NCBI RefSeq assembly: GCF_050948215.1
Contig: NC_135155.1
Span: 12,790,001-12,854,000 of the forward strand
From: Halictus rubicundus
Lineage: Eukaryota; Arthropoda; Insecta; Hymenoptera; Halictidae
DNA length: 64,000 nt
Direction of reading: 5' to 3'
In this document: piece after piece, positions 29,101 through 41,900 of the stretch
Layout of the letters: each line of letters opens with the position of its first letter
Numbering within the stretch: position 1 is the stretch's first letter
Position numbers and translations under genes: made by a program
Notes under the pieces: model-generated
The model's input: only the letters and a program-made list of their open reading frames with translations
The model's database searches: none
Told to the model about the DNA's origin: nothing

Positions 29101-32100
29101 CCGTATTATTAGTCCTTAGAAATACACTCAAAGTAATGTAAAATTTTGTCTTATTGTTAGAGGAATTTCACGTAGACTCGTTGATCATGTTACTGTTGTA
29201 TCGCTCAATTACATAGCCTACCGCTTGAATTAATCAACAGACGCCGAGTACCTAGATGATGCCTTTGAAGTGCTGGGTCGAAATAGATCTGGGGCACCGC
29301 CATCCAAGGATTAATTTGTTATACTAGATTTAACATTTGTACATACGAAATTCGTAAAAAGTGACGAACAAGTGAGGAAAATTGACTCGATATCACGTAT
29401 CAACAAAAACTCAGTGTAAACATAAAATTCAGTTCTTTCGATTGCCATTATTTGATTGATTTGCTCCACTTGTACATCCAAGGTTTAAGATTCGTTTCAA
29501 GCTTACAAGCACCAGACCTGGCTGTAAACCATGAAGTGATCAGAATTTGAATAACAAAACGAAATATCTTACCTCGATGAACACCACTTCCGAAAAATGA
29601 AAGGAACGATTTTTCGAATGCGCGTCACACCCGAATGTCCCTCTGAAATGGTACTTCCGGATTGGAAATGGAGAAGATTTCTTTTTGCGCGAGTATATTT
29701 AAAACGACGGGGATAGCCAACTATTTAATTGCCCCGCGGGTGTTGCTTAATATACTCAAGAGCATAGTTACACGCGAGTACGTATTTACACAACGCCTTA
29801 TCGAGCAAAAAACTACAGTACAGTGTTGATCTAAGCCGAACGGAGCTACACGAGCTTAGTCAGTTCACCTGTCCCTTCCGTTGGGGGCCATACCCCGCGA
29901 GGGGTCAAGTGTCAAGAGCAGTGTCAAGTGTAAACATGCCGCATAATTCGATACCGGTCGGGTATATCGGTGTGAACCACTACTATTCCAATTACGAAAC
30001 TTCTCCATTTGATTAAAATGACACTAAATGATTTAATTGACGGTATGTAGTGCACCTTCGGCCGCACGGTCCGTGTTTACACACGATGTCTTTTTCTACG
30101 TTCGGCGCGGTCGACGCGGTCACAAGAAAGTAATAGCCTTTCGTTCCTATCCTTTAGAGGATTAGGCTTAGATCAAGACTTTACTTGTAGTGGTTGTCTC
30201 ATGGTAGTGATACATGGTATGTAGCATTTAAGAGTACGTTTCCCCACCTCTGGGAAAATTCCCACTCCCTTCTATCACTTGGTAGCTTCTTCTTCTGACC
30301 AGATTGCAAATCAGAGACCTCTGCTCGGCATTGAGTACCCTTACAGCAGAAAAACCGAAAAATTGCTTGATACATGTTTCGAGGTAACCCTATACAAATC
30401 TGCAAAGTTTTGAAAGACCCAGAGTCGTCGAGTTACCAAGGTTCCCTTGTTCCCTTATTAGTTGATGGCCTCTATAAACACGTGCAATCGCAAATATTCC
30501 AAGTTTCATATCAGTTGGTCCAATGATCAGCTAATTGCATCGTTTATTTCAGTAAACGCAACGATTCATAAGCATAACTAGATTTCAGTCTACTAGAATA
30601 GAGCTGCTCAACATGATTATTAACGGGCAAGAGTGCCCACCAGTGTCGCCAGACGAGGGAAGGGAACACGCATTGATGGGAAAAAGTTACCCTCTCTCTG
30701 CTAGTACGTACTGTCAGTACAGAGACAAAACGCGTCACGTGACCGGGCCGTGGCGGAAGCATGGGGGAATAGCGCGGTAGAAGGGGAAATTGGAGTGGGG
30801 GAATAAGTCTTGATCTGGCGACTCTGGCGCCCATCGATGCCCGTGGGCACAGCTACGGGCAAGTGACTTGGCGGAGTGGGGGTAGGCCCAATGCGCGTGA
30901 CAAAACATGCAGCCTTGCCCGCAGGGGTGTGGCTTCGTGCCCGCCGTTCCGTGTATGCCCATGGCAAGAAAATCGATGCCTGTACGTGCAGACGCTGAAC
31001 AGCTCTGTTCTAGAATAATTATTAGAGATACTTAAATTCTTGAAGATTTACCATTTCCAAGGTTTTGTTTCGTCTGTCGGTCATCAAAGCTGACTATAGG
31101 CACGTTAGAAGGGAAATCTAACTTCGTTATGAGTATTATTAGGAAATAACTGAGTACCTTATGAGACATTTAAGTACTTGATTTCAAAGTAGGAATAGAA
31201 AGTTGTTCCAGACTCTACTAACAAGATTCCTTGATATTATAAACACTCATAAATACACTTTAAAATCTTGTTCGTCGTCGTATCGCGAAGGGAAGGTGGT
31301 GGACGTATGTGTAGTACTATAGATTCAGGTATTTACCACTATTATAGTTTTATTCTGTAATTGATTTACACTCGGTAGGAATATATCTAGATGGTCGCTT
31401 AATATCTCGCATTATCTTCTACGTACATAATCGTTGGTAGACTACCCAACTATTATTCCCGAATTCGAGCAGATATATTATTAAGTGATTACAATATCAC
31501 TTTTGATTCTTTGATTCACTGTTGTTACAGTGGACGCGTTGTCTGTAGAATTAACGAGTCGCCAATGGCTCGCGAGCCGCAAGTTGTCCAGGCCTGGTCT
31601 ACGTCATGAGGAATAATCTGAAATTTCTTTCAAGACTTTTCTCCTCCCGTATTAATTAGTTTCGTAACGATTGTGGTAACGTTCAGTTCGTCAGAACTCG
31701 CATCCACTGTAACCGTCGCATGTTTCGAAAAAGTTCCACTATTAACGGTCCTAATAGTAGCAATGCAATGTTCGCATCGGTTTCTTTCATTCTATTGCAA
31801 AAACAGGCTAAGCATACTTCTGCTATTGATTATATTGTTAGCATCGACGAATTCTAAACCGTCGATTTTAGAAAATTGTTGACACAAACAATATTTTACG
31901 TTATTATGGATCAAGGGTTTTAAAATTCTGCATATATTTATTCATATTTCAAGATAATACAATGTAATTTTTACGCAAACGTTACTATTTTAGACTGTAT
32001 GCATATTTCAAATCAAAATCGGAAGAGATTTTAATCTATATAAATATGATTATCTTGTGAACTGGAATGAACAAAGACAACATATTTTAACTTCGAAATT

Positions 32101-35100
32101 TGTAACTTCCAACAATAAAGAAGACTATTGTCGGTGTCGGTATAATTCTAGGTCACAAGATAAAAGGGACATCTACTTTATATGTGTGTCAAATTTGAAG
32201 AAAGTCGATCAACTTATTATTGAGATATCGTGACAGCCGGTTTGAGAAGTACAGTTTTGCGTTAAAATTAGGTCCTAGGTATAACTGTGTATGTCGGTTC
32301 AATGATTCCTAGCATAATATTCTTCGCACTTCCATGCTCTGTTCGCCGCAGGAATTTATTTCACACTACATTTGCAAAAATTCATTTATAATTAGCACGA
32401 TTAACAAAAGTTTCTCCAGATGTCAATATTTTGTGTTCCGCCATCTTCGACAACTGCAGGTGTATGTCTCCGTAGGATTATTGGCGTGTGCTCAACTCCG
32501 TCTCAATTTCATTATGAAAATCATTGAAACTTTTTTATTTGTGTTTCTGGATTCGACGAGTCTTAACTAAAAATCCGAAGTTGCAGTTTAAAATTTTGGT
32601 CTATACTATCTTTTTTAGTTCGCGTTAACGGCTCAGCGAAGCTAACTTGCGTTTCGAACTTTTAATACTATCATTTGCTGTCATCGGAAATTGATATCAC
32701 CGAACAATCAGTAAACGAGTTTTTGTCAAAGATATGCGAGAACCCGATCTCAGGATGAATCGGGAACGGGTCGGGTCGGGTCGGGCGGGACCCAAAAGTA
32801 TTCCGGGCCCCGAAAATGTCGGGATTCCGAAAAGTTGCGGGAACCCGAACAACATTTCGGAAGTGGGTACATTCAGGCTTGTTAAGTGTGACTAGGTTTC
32901 TCAAATTTCAGTATGAAATAATGAAATTGAAGAAGATGCGGCATGAAAACGCTTTTTCTGTAAGTCTCACATGGTTGTAGCAAAACAGCGCGTGTCAACA
33001 TAAACAACGACGCGACGCGACTGTTAGTAGCGGTCAAAGCTGTCCTCGATATGTTCGGAAATTTAGATATTTTCGAGATCCGAAACGCATTCGGGACCGT
33101 CCCGACCCGACTCGACATTTTCGGGTTCCCACACGCTTCTAGTTTCTGTATACGTTATTACACTATGAGTGATGGTCGATTTGCAAACTCTTTTGCGATG
33201 TAAATGCCATAAGTGGGCGATATCCTGAGATTTGTCAGAATATGCACCGGTGGTATACACTGCTATACCATTCGCTTACCTCGCAGCCTCTTATCAATGT
33301 CTGCTGTTCACAGGAGAATCGTTCCTGCAGCGAATGTCCTACAAGTTACAGACTATTTACAATTGCAGCTGCATTACGCCATAGCGCTGCATGATTTAAT
33401 AAACTATGACTATTGGTGTGAATTGCCATTCATTTTGTCTATTAACAAATTTTTCGTTTTATATCCATGTTATTGATAGACTGCGGACATTTGTGCACGT
33501 TAAACATACGAGAATTACACGACGTTTATGTACGTAAAGTATGCTAATATGTACGAAGAGTATGCAAAGTATGTCAACAATATGTACAATATAGGTTTAC
33601 CATATGCAATACAATATTTAACAGTATATATTTAACAATACTTTTTCCGATTATTCTGATAGGTTATAGTTTCCATCGCAATAAAATATAAGCGTATTCT
33701 GGAAATTTGTAGTTGTTGATTGACGACATTTGTCTGCGGATTATTAGTTATATGCACAGAAAAACCGTTCCAGATTATATTAACGTTCCATTGGCATTGA
33801 CATGAATCACAAAACGAAAATAAAATTACTAAAAACATTGAATATGAAGACATTGATATCAGTGAAATTGCAGTGACTTGCACATTCGTTTATACACTTT
33901 TCGGATGAAAATCAATTTATAATCATTTTAACATAACATATGAGATTTTATACACGACTTGGATAAATGAAGGTAACAGCTTTCTGTGAACGAATCTGTA
34001 AGTGCAGTTTACATCGCTGGTTTGCTTGTTCCTAATGGCAATTGCTTAGTGGGTCACACGAAGTTTTAAAGAATGGAATGATCGATGATGGTGGAGGTGA
34101 AAAGTTTTCTAAAAATCATAACACAGGCAGTCTTGCCCGCAGGGAACAGCTCTGGTGCAATCTATAACACGAATAGTGATCAGCTGTTGAACGCTTTTAC
34201 ATTGCGTTTTATGTTTGGCCCACCGATTTTTCCCATAAACACATGAAATCCGCAGTCTAGTTTGTAGGCACTATTTCCATTATTTCCGGAGATGAAACAG
34301 TACCAAAAGATTCGGCGGATTGATTCGATGTTTCGATTAAAATTTTCGAATATTCCGAGGCAAGGACGGAATAAAATAAATAGAAAAATAAAAATTTGGT
34401 AAACACTGCGCACTGTGCGATCGACGAAATGTTTATAAATTTTACAGCACAAGCCAGTGACGTTCGTTTGGAAATGAAACAAAATCGGGAAAGGCAAGAC
34501 AAAAATATCTAGACAAATAAATATTAATATTAATAAATATTGATAAATATTAATATACGTCTGCAATATATATTGAAGAGAAGAATATCTGCGTTTTCCC
34601 CGCGTAGTTGTGCGTTTCTACCCATTTAATTTCGACGTCAAAGTAGTCGGCGACCTCCAGAGTCCGCTTTATATCAAGTTACGTGAAAAAAATAGCGCCC
34701 GTCTCGATGGTAATTCGTCCTCGTAGGCATAATTGCTATTTAAGTAGGAACTACGAGATGTTTGGCCTCGGCAGACGTTGTTCTCGTTTCTCTTTCACGG
34801 CTCTTAGAGCTGCGCACCGAGGGAAAGATAAAAAAAAAGGAGGAAGCGAAGAGGGAGGTAAAGAGGAAGAGGAAATCACTAGAACGGAAGGGAGCATCGT
34901 AAATAGGCGGCACTAACGGTGAGAAAGCGAGAGGAAAGCGAGGTAAACTCGAGAATTACTGCAGGAGGCTCTGGCAGCCAACGGAGGAACGTCTGAAAAA
35001 AAAAAATTGTTCGATTTTAGCGTAAACTCGGATCGTCAATGGATACAGAAAACAGTTAGGGAACATGTTATCCAACGTATGACCTGTTTGTCTACAATCT

Positions 35101-38100
35101 AGAAAAATCGTTACTAGTTCTATCTTGCAGAAATAATGATTAAACAGTAGTTTTCGTGCGTATAAAGAACGAGATCACGAATGTAATAGTATTTTCGTAA
35201 AATATTATTATACTCTGAAGTTCACGAAATTTGAATTGAATAGTTAAATATGATTTTAATGTTTACATTAATTGCACTTGAAAAGAATTGCTCCCGCGTC
35301 TTATTTCAATTTGTACATACATATATATATATATACAGGGTGATCCTGGAAAAATTAACACTGGAATATCTCTGTTATTTTTCAATCCTCTGCTAATTTT
35401 TACAGGACCACCCTGTATATCTGCAAGAAAAATCATGTATAAAACAGACGTTGTTATAATAGGAGACACATTTCACGAACAATGTTATTTCGTACAAAGT
35501 TTCACGGCAGTCTGTTTGTTTCAATGGATGAACTTCCTGATAAAAATTGGAAAGATTGCAAAGTTCGTTTCCTCGTTTTAAAGTTACGTTGCCACTTTCA
35601 TGTTACAGTAAAATGTATTTTGTTAGAAACTTTTATTTAATTGCTACCACATACCACGAAGTTAACTAGCATTACGATGTGCAATGAGTAATAAGGGAAA
35701 ACAGATATGATCGTAAGGATAACCGTGCAATTGTATGGAAACGAGCAGTTGAAGTTGTGTTGTTTCAACTGTAGTAATCATTGAGCACGATTAAATACAA
35801 AAATAGTATTGCATTGTATGATTAGTACAACTAAAATTAATATTGAAACAGAAAAATTTCGTTGAAAAAATTACAGACAAAATTATTGCGGGTCTTTATT
35901 TAAAATAGAAATTTATTTCTTTATTTTTATTACGATATTCTTAAACTATTTTCATTTTCCTACTGTTTTAAATGTCACCTGCTCATTTTTGTCACAAGTG
36001 CATAAAATCCGCAGTCTAGTTATTTGATTCGAAATAATGCACATTATCGGACAGTTCTGATTAAAAACAGGTTTAAAACTAACGCATAGAAGTTCACCTC
36101 GCGCTGCGCATTCAATGCGTTTCTGTGGCATTATGCACGCGCGTTGAAACGGCTATTGTCTGCTACACGCGCACGAACGAGCAAACGCGAAAACGTAGTC
36201 GAAACTAGTTTGTTTTATCGTCACCTGCTTTGTTTTCAGAGCTTAATTCATAAAATGTAATCTTCGTGGGCTGTCTTGGAATTCAAGAATTTATTCGCGT
36301 AAATAATAATTTATTTTCGTGCTGATATAACTTGCAGGAGATATTGAAGAATCTGGAAATTTGGAAAATTATGAAATTGTGTTTCTTGTCCTTAAATTGT
36401 CACTTAAAAAAGAACGAGAACTTTTCTGTCTAGTATATCTCAAGGAGAGTGAAAAATATTAAAAAAGTCTAGTGAGAGTAACTTGAAAAGTTCAGATTTT
36501 AAAAAAATATTATTTTGACACAGTTCCATAAGATTCCAGAAAGTTCTGCTTTTTCCGCTTCCGACATCGTACTACAGCAGAAAGAAAAAATTGCGCGTGT
36601 TTCGGATGACCTACCCTCCGCCGTAAAGTTTTATAATTTTCTAAATTTCCGGGTTCTCTGGCTTTTCTTGTTAGCTAACAAACGCTGGCAGAGAAAGTAA
36701 CTTTTGAATTCATTTGAAGGCTTCGTTGACTGAAAAATATTAGACGGGAGTAGTTTACTCGCGCTGAGAAACTTTATAAAAATTTTAAACAAAAACTATA
36801 TAAATCTTTTTGATGCTCGTAGACCGGTTTCACTTCTTAATTTGTTTGCTGGATGCTCGGAAGCGGAAATGTATTTGAAAAAAATGTCCACCATTCCGAT
36901 CCGAGGTGCATTGATCGAAACGAAATCGGAATGCCAGAGGTATGATGAGCGATCGTCACGAAACCGAGAATTTATGCTAAGCAGAACAGTTTCGACGTTA
37001 ATCAGAGCGTTACTAGTTAACCGAGTTTTTTTTCCGTTGTGTTTTTCTTTCATTTTTCTCCCGTCTTAATTCTTCTCCCGTCTTGCTTTCTTCTTATGCC
37101 GATAGCTTCCTTTTCCGTAAAAACTGTTCCAGCCTTTGTACACCTACATTCCCGTGGCTGAACTTGAACGATCTAGCACTATCGAATACTCTCGGTGCAT
37201 AAAATTATCGTCAACGCAATGCGTCGTTCGCACACGACGGCTGACCAATCAGTTTTAACTTTTATTTTTCAAGCGACTACGAAGAAACGAATCTTGCAGA
37301 TTTATTTCCATCAACTTCAATTTTTGTGACATTTCGTTTCAGAAAAGATAAAATTTTCAATGTTACGCTTCTCAAAAATAATTGCATAAGAGATCCTAGA
37401 ATAATGCTTCATTTATTTTTGTTTTACCGTTTAAATCGGCTTTCGTTCCATTTATAGTAAAATGTTTTAAATGTGTACAGCAGGAACAGAAAGAAATTAA
37501 ACGTTCAGCAGTATTTAGAACCAAAAACTTGGTGAAATTTCACCCTGAAGGAGGTACGAAAGTTAAGGCTTTGTTTTGCTTTTCGTAAGGAGTGGCAACA
37601 ATTTTTTCTTATTTTTATTTTTCTTATTCAGGGAAAGGTTGTGCGGGTAACTCGTACGATATGAAAATGTGTCGAAATTCGCGTAACTCACGGTTAGACA
37701 TTCAATGAGAATGAGTCAGTCTTATGAATCAAGGTTATCGCTCTCGTGGAGCGTTCACTCCGATGAAAACATTCAATTGATATCGGAAGGTGGAACCCAG
37801 ACGTCATAAATTCTCGAAGTTGGCACCAAAATCTCGGTAGGGTTTGCCAAAGAATACCTGAAGCAGTCATAAGAACTGGAAATTCAAAGAACTTTCCGAG
37901 GAGCAATATTTGACCCTCCCGATAGGTCAACCGACTTTGATGAAACTCATGCTAGAGATAGTTCCTAGAAAAATATTTGTTTATCGTCTATCGTCCCCAT
38001 CGAAGGGGTGAAAACATCCCTCAAAGTTGGGGATGCAAACTTCAGATCAGTTTAAACGATATCTAAAAATCTCGAATTTCTTTGCAGCTCTTTTTACTAA

Positions 38101-38871
38101 TTATTGATTCATTTTTATACAAGCTCGTATGTTGGGTTTTTAAGCTCGCGTTTTTAAATCTCTTTGCTTTTTGTCGTGTAACAATATCTTTCTACTTAGT
38201 GTCGAGGGAAAATTTGGACTTGTTTTATAGACGATAGCGTATACTTTCGCAACATTTTGAACTAGAATATCGCGTTTTCGACCCCCGATCTTAAGGGTTG
38301 TAACATCGAGAAACTTTTTATCGCCTCTTGTTGCTTCTCTTCTTTATTTACCGAATAAAAGAAGAAGAAGACAACAGAAAGCGAAAGAAAGTTACTCGGT
38401 GTTGCTACAGTGTGGACATAGCTTAAAAACTAGAACCGGTGGGTCATGAACAGACGGCGTCGGACGATTCCTATACAATAGCGCGCGTGTTCGCCGAATT
38501 TTCGATTTTCTCGAAAACGAGGCGTCAAATGAGCAAAATTCATTCAATATTTTCGATTTATTTTCTCGTGTGGAATCACTCCCTCCACAGTTCTACCGTC
38601 AATACTGCGACACACTGTATATATTGAAATGAAAAGTCTGAAGCTGGTTTTTGGCTCGACAAATTGCCGGTCAATAAAGTGTTAACAATCCCGGAAGAAG
38701 TTCATAATACGGAATCGTAAGTACAGAATTCCGTAGACTGGTTTTCACCCCATTCGTTTACCGTCAGCCCCTCTCTCGCGTCTTATTTGGCGCAATCCTC
38801 GTGATATCGAGCGAAACACTGTAATCCTGTTGCGCAGGTGCGAGAAACGCGTCGGAAAAGGAGGATTCAGG

Positions 38872-38918
<47 letters not shown>

Positions 38919-41900
38919 GGAGAGGAGAGGAGAGAAACGAGATGAAACGAGACGCGATGCGACTCGGCGATCCTGCTCATTCCACAGATCGCTCCGCGCC
39001 GGTTACATGGCGATCCTGACAGTGATCATCGCGAAACTGTATACCTGTCGAGTTGTCACGTGTCACCTGCGAACGATTCCACCCCCTGTTTCCCGCCAAT
39101 AATGCGGTGGCCGCGCAAAAATCGCGGGGGTGTGCAACTGAAACGCACCCTCCGGACACCGCATTGCGCAAATCATTGTGTAGTTGAATAAATTATCTCT
39201 TGATCAGTGCCGTAAGTTCGCGTTTCCGACACAAACTTCGTGTTTCGCCGGGCCATTTCGCAAACGGTTGCGTTGTTTACACTTTACCGGTTCAATTCCC
39301 GAACCCTCGTGCGCCCCGAAAAAAAAAGTCATTGCGCGAACGATCCTTTCGCGGTTCTCACTTCACTCGAGAATCAACTTTCGCTTTCCAATTCGCAATT
39401 GTCGTGGCTCCGAAAGCTGTCCGAACACTAAATTTCCGATTTCCGAAAAATTGCCGACGTTCGAACTGTTGTAATTTTGAAAAATGAATCGCATAAACGC
39501 CGCATACATTCTAAGCCTCTACTTTCGCTATCCATCGTTCATCTTTTCCTAAAATGTTTTTGCATGATATAGCAGATGGGAAACTGAAGGCGCCTTTTTT
39601 TTAAAGGAACGTCCCTAACAGCAATAGCACGCGCGTTATGGCTAAAATCATAAATTTGGAGATTGAAGACCTTTACAATAATCCGCTAAAATTTGTTGTA
39701 CTACCAACTCTTCCGTAATAAGCACGTACAAGATACACCATGAGGGTTTTATGAATATTTTAGCCATAAAACAGCCATAAAAGATTGTACATCAAGTTTC
39801 AAAGAGCCGTTTTAAAGCAGAAGTTTTCATGGTAGATTCAGTCGTGATAACGATGAGAACGATGGATGAAAATAATTCTAGATTTATTGTTCTATGATTC
39901 TCTCCTACAAAATTATAACGGATTAAATATCGGCCATTTTTGTTCGAATTCTATTTGGATTGTAGGACTGTTTTCAGCTGTGATTTAGCAATCTACGTGT
40001 TAAGGAACTTGTTAGTATTTTGTTTCGTAAACTTTTCACATACAGTGTTCCTTGAACTTCTGCCAACACTTGAAAAAGCAATTCTACACAAATATTTGAA
40101 TTAATTGGACGAGGTAGGGCGCCTGCATAGAATGCAATATTCCGATGTTATTTCTCCAAGGTCATTATTAGCCCTCGCACATTCCTCAAAAATAGTCGTC
40201 AAAGATTCTCGGTTAATATTCATTTTCCTTTAACACTTTAATTTGACCAATTATTTTATTCGTAATCTCATATTTTAAATATTAACCCTGCCTGGTCCCA
40301 TAGACTCGACATTGACTTTCATACCAATATTGATTTCACTGGTTTACGTTACATTCGCGTTGCACGTGGCGAATAAGAACAAATGTAGTATTTCTAGATT
40401 ACTCTGAAATTATTCGTGGGGATGTTTGAATTATACACGTAGAAATGTTGTAGAAATTACTGAAATAAAATGGACCGAAAAAAAGGGGGACCCTAAAATT
40501 GGATCCTTGGACCATTTGGACCACGAATGGTTGATCCAGTTAACTTTTAAACGGGTACATAATGCCCCTAACTAACAGCGAACTAGAGAACAAACATAAA
40601 AATTAGTCTGAATCCAGTTAGCCTTTGAAACACAGTATTATCGAATGGCGCAATAGTGATGTGGAACATGAACTGAATGGAGTCGCGAACTAACTGTTAG
40701 CGGGTGTGCGAAAATTGGTGATAGAACGGTAGTTTCGGAGCACCCGATGCAGTTGATCGACTATAATGGCATCGTCGATGTCGCCGGTGTCTGCATCGGG
40801 GATATCAAGAGGTGCAAAAAGACGAACGGTTTTGTCCACGCGAACCGCGGTTGCTAGTGCCAACGCGAACGCGAACGCGGCAGACGAAAACGGACTTGCT
40901 GCCAGTCCGAACGGTAGAGAGACCCGTGACTCGGGCTTGTCCTCGGACAGTTCAACGCCAACGGCGGGTTCGCCGGTACCCAGACAACGAAAAACCACCA
41001 GCAATCCGCTTAATAACGCTCACCTTTCCTCCATACCGCGAGCCATCGGTCATACCACAAGGTATTTTCATCCCTTTAAACTCCTTGCGCTACACTTTAC
41101 TTACAGGCAATAGCATGTCCACCGAGAAAAATCTCACGGAAAATGTTTCTCACAAAGGAACATATTCAAGTTACGCAAGCCGATTCTAAGGAGGCAGTCT
41201 CATGTAGACGAGTCGAAAAAATGTTTTCGAAGTGTGGAACCTGAAAAATGATAATAATAATTTTATTTCGTTTCATACCTTCGCACTGAAGTTTTTGGAG
41301 TTATTGCGGACAGTGTTACGCTTCTTTACACGAGACTGTCCCTTTATAAAAGCTTATGCCGAGTGTCTCAGGATGGGTGGCACAAGCGGATACGGGGTGA
41401 TTCTATTTGCAAAAATAAGAAAAAAAAAATATACGAACAACATTTTCTCGGTTGAGTTTGAAAATTCAACGGCAACGAGTGTCCTTAAATGTCCTTAGCG
41501 TTCACGAGAAGTAGTATTGGTTGGTCATGGTCGGATGACTCTTCTTCATCGGCACGCGTAACCGCCGAATCTCGAACTCCGATTTTCTCTGAAAAAATGT
41601 TATTCGTTTTTTATTTACTGATTTTTGCAAACAGAATAACCCCTTCTACCACGCATCCTGAAAACACCCTGTCGTATATGTAAGGGATAGATCTTCCGGG
41701 CAATATTAAACGGGTATAAACGAGTTTCTTGAGATATCTCTGAAGCTACAAAATGTCAATTTTCTGAACTATGGGTTTTCAAACAAGAAATTTAGTCACG
41801 TAAGAAAATTTCGAAGAAAATACTGTGGCGCTAGATTAAATTTACGCGAGTTTGTTAGCTCGATTATGAACAAACCGAGTAGGTTTTGTTATTTTCAGGT

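Noticed and set aside
34180..34566. 128-codon minus-strand hydrophobic frame
   Set aside because: It is AT-rich, Phe/Ile/Leu-biased text typical of random AT-rich DNA, crosses repeat fragments, and has no recognised domain.
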